A stretch of DNA of 64,000 bases from Dipteris shenzhenensis (lineage: Eukaryota; Polypodiophyta; Polypodiopsida; Gleicheniales). The notes beneath the pieces were generated by a model. The model saw only the letters and a list, made by a program, of their open reading frames with translations. It searched no databases and was not told the origin of the DNA. Of this stretch, positions 48,996 to 59,582 are shown in pieces. Both the position numbers and the translations under genes were made by a program. Position 1 is the stretch's first letter, and every line of letters starts with the position of its first letter. Location of the stretch: NCBI GenBank assembly GCA_047967505.1, contig CM106540.1; one strand, written 5' to 3'.

Positions 48996-49283
48996 AATGT
49001 AAAATGTTTGATAAATAAAGTTAACACTATTTTGAGTCAATTATAGATTCCAAAATTCACAAATTTGTTTGGAAATTGCAGAATCGCATGTGCAACATGG
49101 CAGGGCAGAGGGATGAATGGGTTGGGAGGGAGGGTGGTGAAGATTAAGTATTACCAAACTGGTGAGACAAAAGACTGGGGGGGGAGGGGGTGCACTCAAA
49201 AAACCCTAATTTAAAAGAAAACCCTAAAGTGCTTTAAAAAAGACTATGTAAAGCAATTCAAAACCCTAAAATCCCTCATTTCT
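48996..49283 (+). promoter_or_regulatory. Upstream region with three telo-box motifs
   Basis: AAACCCTAAT at 49,201, AAACCCTAAA at 49,219 and AAACCCTAAA at 49,261 lie within 83 bp of the ATG at 49,284. Telo-boxes are typical of plant histone, ribosomal-protein and cell-cycle promoters, which supports the histone-like call downstream. Confidence 0.65.
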
Positions 49284-50398
49284 ATGACACGAGTTAAACA
49301 AACTGCCAGACCCACTAGACACCGTTTAGACGCTACCCGTTGTCCTCCTCACAACTCCATGGCCTCTGAACACACTGCAAGGCCCAGTGGCCAAGAGGGC
49401 AATGATCAGCAGGGATTTGAAGGCGGTTCTCATCATCAAGAGTCCAAGAACCCGAGTCCCCACCATCCAACTCTCATGGGGGATTCCAAGGATCTCAGCA
49501 CCATGAGGAATCCCAGCATGAGGAAGGATCCAAGCACGATCAAGGGTCTTCTCAGTCCTTCCACACAACTAACCGTGGAAGTAGAGAGGTCTCCCAAGAG
49601 GAGCAGAATAGTCCAGTCAATCCTGATCAACTGCCCCTCCCTCCTTCGTGGGGTCCTGGCATGGAGCATCTAGAGTAACAAGGGGAGCAGGAAAGGCAAA
49701 GAGAGGAGTTGGAGAGATTACACGGGCCACAATAAGAGGAAGTATTTGGCGGGCTCACAGATATAATGAACCTTGGCCCCAATCCTCCAACCAAGCAAAC
49801 CGCACGGAAGAGCACCGTCAACCCTCTGTGCCTCGAAATTATCAGATATGAGGAGCCTCTAGTATGAGTTGAGCAACAGCCTCAGCCTGCTGTCTCACAA
49901 CCTCATGAAAAGGAAAAGAGAGCAAGGACAAAGCAGACCGTTAGGCGCGACAAGCCACCTCGAAGGACCCACCAGACATAGGAAGAGGAGTCTGAAGAGG
50001 TGGTTGCAAGGGAGGAGAGGTGAAAGAAGTTCAAAGCGAACAAGCGGCCATGGAGCCATGTCCAGAGGCCAGTGCAGGGTCCCCCAAAGATTAAGAGGTG
50101 CAAAAAATTAGGCGTGAAGGCCCTTTAAGAGATCCGCAAGTTCCAAACCACTGTGGATAACCTCATTCCCCGTGTAACCTTCCAACATGTTGTACGTGAA
50201 ATAGCACAGCATTACAAGGATGATGTGCATTTCACTTCAAGTGCTATGGGAGCAATTCAGGAGGCAACGGAGCAGATGACAGTACGTCTTTTGGAAGATG
50301 CAAACTTATGTGCTATCCATGCCAAAAGAGTAACACTGATGGACAAGGACCTTGCCCTCGCCAAGCGCATCTGCTCTGATCCCTCCCTTAGGTCCTAG
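49284..50398 (+). pseudogene. Histone H3-like pseudogene with a long multi-motif N-terminal region
   Basis: Starts MTRVKQTARPTRHR at 49,284. After a frameshift near 49,480 a single frame runs to 50,398. It holds a Gln/Ser/His-rich linker, PTKQTARKSTV (49,787), ARTKQTVRRDKPPRR (49,922), an acidic-basic linker, and then a histone fold: [58 protein letters not shown], ending SDPSLRS. Loop 1 has canonical H3 length, unlike CENH3. Six in-frame stops (49,676; 49,733; 49,865; 49,979; 50,021; 50,126) make it a pseudogene. Length would be about 370 residues against 136 for H3. An AATAAA lies at 50,465. The histone call is firm; a functional three-tail ancestor is inference. Confidence 0.82.
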
Positions 50399-50580
50399 AT
50401 GTTGTTTAGGTTCATTTGATGTAACTTGAATCATTTTGTCAATCTTTGCCCTTTGAGGCCAATGAATAAAATATATTTTTATGTTCTATTACTGTTCCCA
50501 TGTTATTATACATGTTACATGATGCTTTCCATCAGTTTATGCAAGTTCAGTGTGAATTTGAGTGGTCAAATGATGTTTTT

Positions 50581-50794
50581 TCACCGTGCAGCAGAAGGCA
50601 AATGTGTTCGGCATGGCGCGGGGAGCCCAGTATAGCAAAAATCCGCTATGGCGCGTATGGGGCCAAGTCAAACAGGCCCCATATGCACCATAGCGTGTCT
50701 TGGTCAAATAGGCCCCATATGTGCCATAGTGGGGTTTTGCTTTTCTGGGCTCCCCGCGTGATGCCAAACACATTTGACTTTTGTTGCACAGTGA
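50581..50794. repeat. Foldback / MITE-like unit with long inverted arms
   Basis: Begins TCACCGTGCAGCAGAAGGCA; the reverse complement of its end begins TCACTGTGCAACAAAAGTCA. The arms include gcggggagcccag against ctgggctccccgc and extend to roughly 70-85 bp with scattered mismatches. No clear target duplication was identified. It lies between two convergent pseudogenes. Confidence 0.8.
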
Positions 50795-51017
50795 GATTCT
50801 TACTGGGTTGCTCAAAAATGACCATTATAGCGTAAACATTTATCTGATAGCATGCTTTTGAATAGAATAGTGAATGAAAATATTAATCCCAACAACAATT
50901 AAAGTCGCAAAATACAATGACAGTATAAAATAAATTTTGTAAAAGAACACAAAATGGGGCACTATATAAAAAGCATATCTGTATTCATATAAAATAAAAT
51001 TTCTATACAATAAGGCT

Positions 51018-52484
51018 TCAGAGCCTTTCTCTCTTCTTTAAAACACTGAGAACATCGAGCTTTGAATTCCCAAATACAATCCTAGCTCTAAACCTAGTCG
51101 ATAGAGAGTCAACACTATTGTCGTTGCTGGCCAGGGACATGGCTACTGCCGTCAATGCCATACCTTGAAAATTGGTTCCAAAGGCATTGAGGGCAGCCAT
51201 GCGGTTTGCCAAAATGACCTTGTCAGCATGACCAATCACTCATGACAAGGCCTTGCACTTTAGGAGGTCATCAGTGCCATGTGGAGAAAACTTTTTGTGG
51301 ATAACCACAAAGCACCCTTTTGCTTGGCCAAGGTAATGTGCCAGTGAGTGATCTCGGTCGAAGCTACTTCGAACAAGGCATTGCCAAGATGAGAATAGGT
51401 CGACCTCAAATGCCTCGTGCAAAAACAGTCCAACATTACATTAGAATTTCGTTAAAGCAAAAGTATACCAAGAGAGAAGAAATTCAAAGCTCATTGTTTC
51501 TTACCACTATGGAGTCATCATGCTCAATCCCTTCCTCTTTGTCAATGAGGATGGATCCAGAGGCCTCCTACTGTCTAGAGTGAGATGTTGAGGCTTCTTC
51601 TGGAACATCAGGTAGGTCGGAGTAGATTGATGTCATCGCATCTTTGATTTGGGCCAGTGTTAAAGCAAGAACCTCTTCTATTGAATCATTTGCTCCCAAA
51701 AACCCAGGTTCTTGCATAGTCGTGTCCACCTCGTATCCACACAGAACACCGAGAGCTTCATCCTCCCGGAGACCAAACATAACCTCTATGTCATGGAGAA
51801 AGAGGTATTGTTCTCCATCGATAAGAAGGGGAGCAAGAAACCATATCATTGCTGCAGGGTCAACAGAGGTGGTGCGCGAGGTGGGTGGAATTTGAGAAGT
51901 AGAATGGGGTTCAGGAGGTCGCTGGAGCACTTCCAAGGCTAATGCAGCTTCCCGCTCCTCAGCTTCTTCATCTATGGGCCTCTTCATTGTAGATGTTGGG
52001 CTCATCTACAGAAATAAGAGGATCGGAAAGGGCAGGGGTAGGGTCAGGGCTTGAGGTCGAGGCCTCCTTTTCCATTTTCCCTCCTAGAGAAGGAAAATAA
52101 AGTCATTTCCCAGGATAGGAACCTATTTCCTGTGTTTTTGACTCTGCATGCTAGGAGGTCATCAATGTCCACCTCCCTAAACCCTAGGGGTGTGAGTTGG
52201 GCTCGAAAGCGATCTAAACGCTTCATGAACCTGGGTTCTTCATTGAACAAGTACTTCAAATAATCAATTGGGACCCATCTTTTTGTAGACTCATCAAGTT
52301 GATATGCAAAACTCGCGATGTGGTCTTGCATGTACTTGATGAGGTCTTCAAAATCGTCTCGGGCTCCCAAGTAGGTGCCTAGGACATCTATGCTCTTATC
52401 AAAGACTAGAAATAACTCCTCCTCTCTATCAATTAATGGAGTACAAGAGATGAAATCGTGGAAGGCAGACCTAGCAGAATCCAT
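51018..52484 (-). pseudogene. Unrecognised three-exon gene, decayed
   Basis: Exon 1 starts at ATG 52,484 in a strong ACCATGG context (MDSARSAFHDFISCTPLID) and stays open to about 52,080. Exon 2 begins after a tttctgtag acceptor (52,005; MSPTSTMKRPIDEEAEEREA) and ends at a GTAAGA donor near 51,505. Exon 3 starts at about 51,419 (AFEVDLFSSWQCLV) and ends at TGA 51,018-51,020 (VLSVLKKRERL). In-frame TAG (about 51,568) and TGA (about 51,240) fit CAG and CGA with C to T. I do not recognise the family: acidic, helical, no membrane segments, no catalytic motif seen. The donor of exon 1 was not found. It could be a host gene fragment or transposon cargo. Confidence 0.5.
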
Positions 52485-52499
52485 GGTAGTTTGGTAGAG

Positions 52500-52870
52500 C
52501 TAGGAGAACTATGGCTATGATAGTGAAACTTTGAAACTAAAGTAAATTTATAACCTATATATACCCAAATGTTCTAAATATAAAAAATAAAAAGAATTTT
52601 AAATTCTTTGGGAAAAAATTGACATTGACGTGAAACAAAACCATTCAAAACATCAAAATTAATTGCACCACTATTAATTGGAAAATGTCAAAATCCACAA
52701 TTGTTCCACCCCACATTGTTTACAATCTTCAATATTGCAAGAGGGATAAAAGTGGCACTATGCACGAGCTACTCTACACGCTTTCCTACCTTTTCACCAT
52801 TTAAGGTAAAGTGAAAGGACTCAGACATGCCATCCTCCATGACCAATAGGTGTTCCCGCACGTCCCTGAG
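52500..52870. other. Intergenic AT-rich stretch
   Basis: No feature was recognised between the two minus-strand pseudogenes. Confidence 0.35.
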
Positions 52871-52873
52871 AGT

Positions 52874-54371
52874 TCATTGTGACATGACATTCACATTCTT
52901 GACATCTCCTAAATGAGAACCAATACATAAACTTACCCCTGTATTATCATCATCGTTAGAGTCAAGGGGGAGCCAATTGCCACCTATTTTCTTCCAGTGC
53001 CTATATTGGAAAGCAAAATATAACATTTGGTGGGAGATGTGGTACTTGACAACCACATTGTCCTTACATACATGGCATTGAAACAAATCACCCTTTTGTT
53101 CACCTGACCTGCTTCCCCAATTCACCCCAAGCAATTCCTCAAGGGCATTCTCATGTAGGCACTTGCATGACCACATGGTTTTTTGTTCTGTGCATCTGGA
53201 TATTCTGAAAACAAGAAGACAAAATGTGCAAAGGCATAAGCCAAGACAACCTTACCCATTTAGAGCCAAATGTAAATTTCATGGCCATGCCCACATCCTT
53301 TGCAATCTTTTCCTTGTATGATTGCATTATTCTTGTGTCCACCATGTTGCAATCCATGTCTTCAAGTTGTGGTGTCGCAATGCATTGAAGATGGCCATAG
53401 CCTGATGCTGTCCTTGGAGTAATATACTTGGCATTATACCAATAGATATTTCGATGTTTCAAAGCAGAGGCCAACATGCATTTGCCTTCCTAAATCCTCA
53501 TGAATGGCAGTAAACTTACCTAAAAAGCACTCGACTGGTTCCCACTCCTCAAAGTCTGAAGGAAATACATCTGCTATACACAAGTGCTATTTCAAAATAC
53601 AATTTCAAACTGACTCATTACACTGGTTCTATTTTAAAATACAATTTCAAACTGACTCATTACACTTCAAAATCTTACACAAAATGCAGACTTACAATGC
53701 GATGGTATTGTCGATTGATTGCTTGACGGAGGAAGGCGCACGTCCTTCCCCATGTAGATGTGTTGCACCTTTGCAAGCCATCCTTTCTTCCCAAGCTTGA
53801 AGTTCATGATGCAACCCTTCCATTCATGCAAAAGATCACCTCTTTTGCTCTTGCTCAGGGGGGTCACTATGTATAAACCCTCTATATCACGTGCGTTCAA
53901 GGCCTATATTTAAAATCCCTTATCTATAAATTTTTTCATTAATAAAATGTACCCCTTTTCTATACAAATCTGTAATTTTTTTCCAAAACTATTTTAAATA
54001 GTCCCTTATGTATATTTATTTCTGTAAATTTTAGAATTAAAAAATATCCTTCTGTTGAACTCACGTGATAGGGCTACATATGATGAGTGACCCCCCCGAG
54101 TGCTCTTGGGAAGCTTATGTGGACCCTTGGCAAATCCTCTCATGACTATCCAATCATTCAAGCTATAGGTGCAAGGCACCCATTCACCCAGTGCATTTTT
54201 GCTCCTGTGGGACACAGAGTACATGTATGGCGTCCTCACCTTGCCTGTATAGAGGTCACAATAGCAATAGTGGACTAGAAAGTCCAGTTTGGAGGGAGAG
54301 AGCAGCTCCGATAGAGGGAGAGTGAGGGAGAAGGTATAGAGGGTGCAACTGAAGGTTGAGAGAAGCTCCAA
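52874..54371 (-). pseudogene. Unrecognised multi-exon minus-strand gene, decayed
   Basis: Protein-like blocks in order on the minus strand: LVHYCYCDLYTGKVRTPYMY (about 54,280), WVPCTYSLNDWIVMRGFAKG (about 54,170), GLYIVTPLSKSKRGDLLHEW (about 53,870), DFEEWEPVECFL ending at a GTAAGT donor (about 53,520), SALKHRNIYWYNAKYITPRT (about 53,460), and NALEELLGVNWGSR then FQCHVCKDNVVVKYHIS (about 53,140-53,040). HVCKD with nearby CKC may be a small metal site. Breaks and stops occur between blocks. I do not recognise the family. Confidence 0.4.
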
Positions 54372-54450
54372 GAGGTGCTGTAGCTAGGAATGGAGGGAGA
54401 AAGAGGAGAGGGGGATGAGCAGCTGCTCCAAGAGGTGTTGTAGCTAGGAA
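54291..54450. repeat. Minisatellite, left part (interrupted by Copia 3)
   Basis: Units around gtagctaggaatggagggag and gatgagcagctgctccaag, continuing at 59,583 on the other side of the Copia insertion. Confidence 0.85.
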
Positions 54451-54802
54451 TGTGAAGATAGTGGGAGAGAGGGAAGGAGTCTCACTTGCGGCTTTCTCAC
54501 ATGCACAATGGGGGAATACACACAAAGGTGGAGGCTGAAAACAGTTTTCCTCTTCTTAGTTGTGAAAGCCAAAAGAACTCTCGTACAAAGAAATAGAAGA
54601 ACCCTATATGTGGGTCTCAAACCAAACTCAACTAACTAAGGTGGCATACTAACTGAGCCACAAACTAGAGTAGATAAGGATAGCTATCATCCAGCTATTA
54701 TTCATGGGCGGTGTACCAATCGCGTCTGCAGCTAACAAGTCGGTGACATAAATGCACAACGGTCACCCTGGCATATCGTGAGTGGAGCTTGATATCTCAA
54801 CA
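54451..54802 (-). repeat. Copia family 3 3' LTR
   Basis: 352 bp on + from TGTGAAGATAG to TCTCAACA, next to ctccccctcgagc (the complement of the purine tract). Only its last 20 bp have a counterpart at the 5' end. Confidence 0.8.
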
Positions 54803-54829
54803 CTCCCCCTCGAGCTCAATCCCAATTTC

Positions 54830-56279
54830 TGCACACCAAGCAGGTCTCTGAACTTGTGCAGCTTCTCTGCACCCAATGCTTTCGTGAATATGTGAGCTAC
54901 CTGATCCTCTGTGCTGACATAAACTACATCAATAAGACCTAGTAAAACCTTCTCCCACACATAGTGATAATGCACCTCAATGTGCTTTGTTCTAGCATGA
55001 TAGACTGGGTTATTTGCCAAGTGTATACTGCTCATGTTGTCACAATAAATGACAACTGGCCCATCTGTAGACTGATGCATATCATAGAGTAGCTTATGCA
55101 ACCAAGCTACCTCGCATGCAGTCATTGCTGCACCCTTGTACTCAGCCTCTGTGCTCGACAAGGCAACTGTAGGCTGTTTCTTGCTGCTCCAAGTGACTGC
55201 AGCACTCCCAAAAGAGAACACATATCCACTAGTAGATCGTCTATCAGAAATACTACCAGCCCAATCAGCATCAGTGTATCCATGAAACTGTATCTGAACC
55301 CCAGCCTCATAAAATAGTCCATATTGCAATGTGGACTCCACATACCTGAGTATGCATCTAGCCGCATCTAAATGCGGTTTCCTTGGAGCCTACATAAACT
55401 GACTTACCAATCCAAGAGCATAGCTTAAATCTGGCCTGGTAATAGTCATATAAATCAAACTTCCTACTATGCGTCTGTACATAGTAGGGTCTTCCAGCTC
55501 ACCTGCATTTGTGCTCAGCTTCACATTCTGCTCCAAAGGAACTGAAATAGGCTTACAGCCTGTCATCCCATATTTGGACAGCATGTCCAATCCATACTGC
55601 CTCTGCAAGAGCTGTATCCCACTTGGTGATCTAATCACCTCAATGCCCAAGAAATAACGCAGCTCTCCCAAATCCTTCATCTCAAACTTCTGCTTCAATA
55701 GCATTTTCACATGAAGGATATCTTCATCACTATCACCTGTGATGATCAAATCATCAACATAAATGACAAGCAGCATAATCCCTTTCTCTGTTTTTCTCAC
55801 AAAGAGTGAGAAATTTGCCTTGGAAATCTGAAAGCCAATAGTGACAAGATACTGCCCTATCTTGTCAGACCATGCTCTAGGTGCTTGCTAGGATGAATAG
55901 CATGAACATAACCTGCTGGCTGCTCCATAAAGACCTCTTCTTGCAAATCACCATGCAAGAAGGCATTCTTTACATCCATCTGGTGTAAAGACCATCCCTT
56001 TGATGCAACCATAGCAATGACTGCTCTTACAGTTGCCATCCTTGCAACCGAACTGAATGTTTCTTCATAATCAATGCTGTATGTCTGTGCATACTGCTTG
56101 ACAACTAATCTTGCCTTGTATCTATTCACAAAACCATCTGCATTGTGCTTGATCTTATAAACCCACTTATAGCCAATTGTATTCTTGTTTTTAGGCAAAG
56201 GCACTAATTCCCATGTAGCATTGGCTTCCAAGGCATCCATTTCTTCATCCATGGCTTTCTCCCATTTTTCATTTCCCAT
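54830..56279 (-). pseudogene. Copia family 3 reverse transcriptase and RNase H
   Basis: RT starts at about 56,279 with MDEEMDALEANATWELVP, YKWVYKIKHNADG and HQMDVKNAFLHGDLQEE. A deletion and frameshift near 55,893 remove the LKKALYGLK segment and rejoin at QAPRAWSDKIG. The catalytic YVDD box (LLVIYVDDLIITG) lies near 55,765. GSLIYMTITRPDLSYALG follows, then RNase H (TDADWAGSISDRRSTSGYV, KKQPTVALSSTEAEY, DNMSSIHLANNPVYHARTKH) ending with VAHIFTKALGAEKL near 54,860. Confidence 0.92.
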
Positions 56280-56309
56280 GGCTTGCTCAAAAGAAGTGGG
56301 TTCTGGTTC

Positions 56310-58241
56310 CTATGTCATTTTGACCACATAGGCATAGTGAATGGTTGTAAATCCATCATATTTCAGCCTATCCATAGGATACCTAGCTCTGGTAGACCTG
56401 CGCAAAATAGGCTCACTTCCAGGTGCTCTCAAAACATCCCTGGTCTTCCTTACTTTAGGTGTAACAACAGAAGGAATACTAAACTCATCATCAATGCTCT
56501 GTTCTGAGCCACTGGATTCACCATCCACATAAGAGTGACCTGCATTCACATCAAACATGGGCTGATCTACCTTCTCTTTTCCTTTTTGTGATACGTGTGT
56601 ACCACTATCTGCATTGCTTTGAGGAGATTCTCCTGATCTCAATCTGCCTGTCCATGGCGAAGTATGTGAACCACTGCTAGAGGACACTACAGGTCCACTG
56701 ATATTTTGTGACTGTTGCATTGAATTCTGTGCAGCATTACCATTTTGTGCATCTACATCAATCATCACATTTACTAGTTTATACCAGCTGCTCATCTCAT
56801 CAAAAACAACATCTCTGCTCACTGTAAACTTACGAGTAGAAGGGTTATAGCATCTATACCCTTTCTGCTGCAGAGAATAACCAATAAAGATGCACTTCTT
56901 AGCTTTTGGATCCAACTTGGACCTCAACTCATCTGGCACATGAACATAGGCAATGCAGCCGAAAATTTTCAAATGAGAAATGTCTGGTTTCCTACCAGTA
57001 TACATCTCCTTTGGCGTCATGCCATGTATTGCTGCAGTGGGAGTCCTATTCATTATGTAAACTACTGTAGCAACTACTTCAGCCCAATAATAATCTGGTA
57101 GATCTTTCTCATTTAGCATGGCCCTAGATACCTCTCCAATATGCCTGTTTTTACTTTCTGCAATTCCATTTTGCTGTGGGGTATGACTGCATGAATATTG
57201 CTTCTTTATGCCATGCTCCTGCAAGAACCTTGCAAACTCATTTGAGAGGTACTCTCCCCCTCCATCTGACCTTAGGCATTTTATTTGCAGGCCTGTTTCT
57301 TTTTCAACCATAGCTTTAAAAGCTTTGAAGTGCCCAAACATTTCACTTTTCTTTTTCATAAAATACACCCAAACTTTTCTGCTGAAGTCATCAATAAAAG
57401 TGACAAAATAGTGACAGCCTCCAATAGATGCAGCTTTAGTAGTCCACACATCAGAGTGGATTAATTCCAATGGCTTTTTACTCTCTTGAACATGCCTAGG
57501 AAATGGTTTCCTTGCCTGTTTTCCAAATTGACAGGCTTCACAAACCTTATGCATTTATGCAACCTTGAAGTTAGGCAATCCTGCAACAATATTTTGGGCT
57601 TGCATTGATTTAAGTTGTTGTATATTAACATGACCAATGCGTTTATGCTAGATATCAATATCTGCAACTACACCGGTCCCATGTGCAAACATTGTTGCAC
57701 TCAATTCAGGCATGTCCACATCCAATGTAAACATCCTGCCCTTCTTCTTTCCTTTTGCTATCAAGCGACCATTATTTTTCATATCCTCAACAAAACATCC
57801 ATGAGGATTAAATCTGACCTGCAAGCCCTACTCAACCATTTGACCAACAGAAACCAGGTTCTTGGTGATGTTTGGGACATGAAATACATCAGACAGGTAT
57901 TTCTTTTTCCCATCCTGCATAGACAAAGGAATTTTACCAATCTGCACAATAGGATGTGCAGTATCATCACCAGTCTCCACAAATCCTGGTTTTTCCATTT
58001 TCCTTGCATCCTGCATCCATTCTTCATGACCTGTCATGTGGTTTGATGCACTTGAGGCAACATACCACACATCATTTCGTTCTTCTGCACTTGTCACAGA
58101 ATTGGTCATATGCTGCACCATAAATAGATGCTCATTTCTGTCATCACCCTGTCTACTGGAAGATGCATAATTGCCTTGCTGCAATTTTCCATTCATAATG
58201 TCATTCTGCTTTTTGTAGCAGTCCTTAGCCGTATGACCCAT
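56310..58241 (-). pseudogene. Copia family 3 protease and integrase
   Basis: The protease region has WYVASSASNHMTG where active elements read DSGASNH, so the catalytic Asp and the Gly are lost. A stop follows after LVSVGQMVE near 57,828. The integrase has HKRIGH plus CEACQFGK (zinc site) near 57,640-57,525, with a TAA between them near 57,556. Then come the catalytic residues: Asp in LIHSDVWTT, Asp in RSDGGGEYLS, Glu in GIAESKNRH. The C-terminal part has MTPKEMYTGRKPDISHLKIF and FIGYSLQQKGYRCYNP. The long open stretch 57,554-56,310 is intact. Confidence 0.92.
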
Positions 58242-59083
58242 TTTACCACAGTAGTAGCATTCAACATTGCTATTTGCATTTTGGCCTCTCTGCCATCCAC
58301 CACGGCCTCTTTGGCTCCCCCTGCCTCTAAAGTTACCACGTCCTCCTGCATAGGACTAGTTTTCTTGAGTTTGCTGCATATTCTGATTTCTACCACGGCC
58401 TGCAGATCAGCCTCCTCTACCTCTGCCTCTACCTCTTCCAGCATTTGAGTAGAAGACAATTTCTTTTGAAGTTCCTCCTGAAGAAGATGCACCCCCATTT
58501 CTCTACTCTTCAGAAATTAGAAGAGCAAACAACTCTTCAAAATCAGGAAATTTTTCACGGACGGCAATGGATGTCCAGAACTGTGCATAATCCTTTCCTA
58601 GACCATTCAAGGTCACAGAAACTAGATCATCATCTTCCACTAGCGACCCAATGGAAGCAAGTGCATCTGCAATTTTCTTCACCTTCATGTGGTAGTCATT
58701 TATGCTCAAATTTCTCTCTGCACATTGTGCAACTCCTGTTTGAGCTGCATTTTCCTGGCTTGCGTATTTGTGCTGTATATTTTTGCCAAAGTATCCCATG
58801 CCTCCTTTGGCGTACTTGCATCCTGAATATGCACAATCATAGAATCCAAAATACTGATAGATAGCCAGTACATAACTTTTCTGGCTCTCTCATGCCATCC
58901 TTTAAATGCCTGCATTTCCTATTGATTGGGAACATTAGGAAGAACTGGTTCTTCTTCATTTCCTGTAATGAACTCCCAATAGCCTTTTCCCATAAGGAAA
59001 TTTGTCATTCTAAACTTCCATGCCTGGAAGTTGTTCTTGTCAAGCTTTTCTGTGACAATCTATGAAAGAGAATCAGATGCCAT
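58200..59083 (-). pseudogene. Copia family 3 gag with zinc knuckle
   Basis: ATG at 59,083 (MASDSLS-stop), then VTEKLDKNNFQAWKFRMTNF, KGYWEFITGNEEEPV, WLSISILDSMIVHIQDAST, WDTLAKIYSTNTQARKMQL and LVSVTLNGLGKDYAQF. Toward the end lies the CCHC knuckle CYYCGKMGHTAKDC (about 58,260-58,220). Early stops and a frameshift between 58,500 and 58,260 break it. Confidence 0.9.
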
Positions 59084-59403
59084 TACAGAAGACTACAAAA
59101 TATTCTGTCACTGCGAAAAGACAGCTTTTGCCTCACACGGGCAGATCTGCAAAACTGACAAAAGTGGTATTTGACCACACAGTCACTTTCCTAGTGACGA
59201 TTTTGCATCAACAGGCAACAAGCATGATTTTGCAACTCCCAATATCTCTGCACACAGGCATACGATGCAATTTCTACGGCAACTTTTCACCGACCAGCAG
59301 AGCAGTGGTCGCACAGCAAAAACAGGGCCTTTTCCTGAGTGCCTGCAAAGAACTTCCACCTTCAAAACGGGCCCCGAAATGGCCTCGAATCAGAAAAATA
59401 AAG

Positions 59404-59491
59404 TCACACCACGAAGGGCGCCTTAATCTGAGACAGTGCACTCTCGCCACACCGCGAAGGGCGTCTCAATCTGAGACAGTGCACTCTTGCA
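59404..59491. repeat. 44-bp tandem duplication in the Copia 3 leader
   Basis: cacaccacgaagggcgcctt and cacaccgcgaagggcgtctc, each followed by aatctgagacagtgcactct. It lies between the residual 5' LTR end and gag. Confidence 0.9.
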
Positions 59492-59582
59492 CTTCTGGTT
59501 GTGCTACCTGTAGAGATTTGCTCCCAAACTCGAAATAGGAAAGCAACACTGGTCCTCTTACCAGGAGCTCGATATCTCAACA

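Larger units (their letters stand above)
54451..59582 (-). mobile_element. Copia LTR retrotransposon, nearly complete coding region (family 3)
   Basis: Minus-strand Copia flanked by AGGAA on both sides (54,446-54,450 and 59,583-59,587). 3' LTR 54,451-54,802 (on +: TGTGAAGATAG...GATATCTCAACA). A purine tract (minus: gctcgagggggag) abuts it. On the 5' side only about 20 bp of LTR remain (ggagctcgatatctcaaca, ending 59,582), so the 5' LTR is almost wholly missing. Gag, protease, integrase, RT and RNase H are all present in order with a few breaks. It was inserted in a minisatellite, so AGGAA also occurs in the unit itself and is weaker evidence than usual. Confidence 0.9.

Noticed and set aside
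49284-50398. CENH3 (centromeric H3)
   Set aside because: The fold has canonical H3 loop 1 length and an unmodified [10 protein letters not shown] segment, and the N-terminal motifs are H3-like TKQTAR. A divergent H3 variant fits better.
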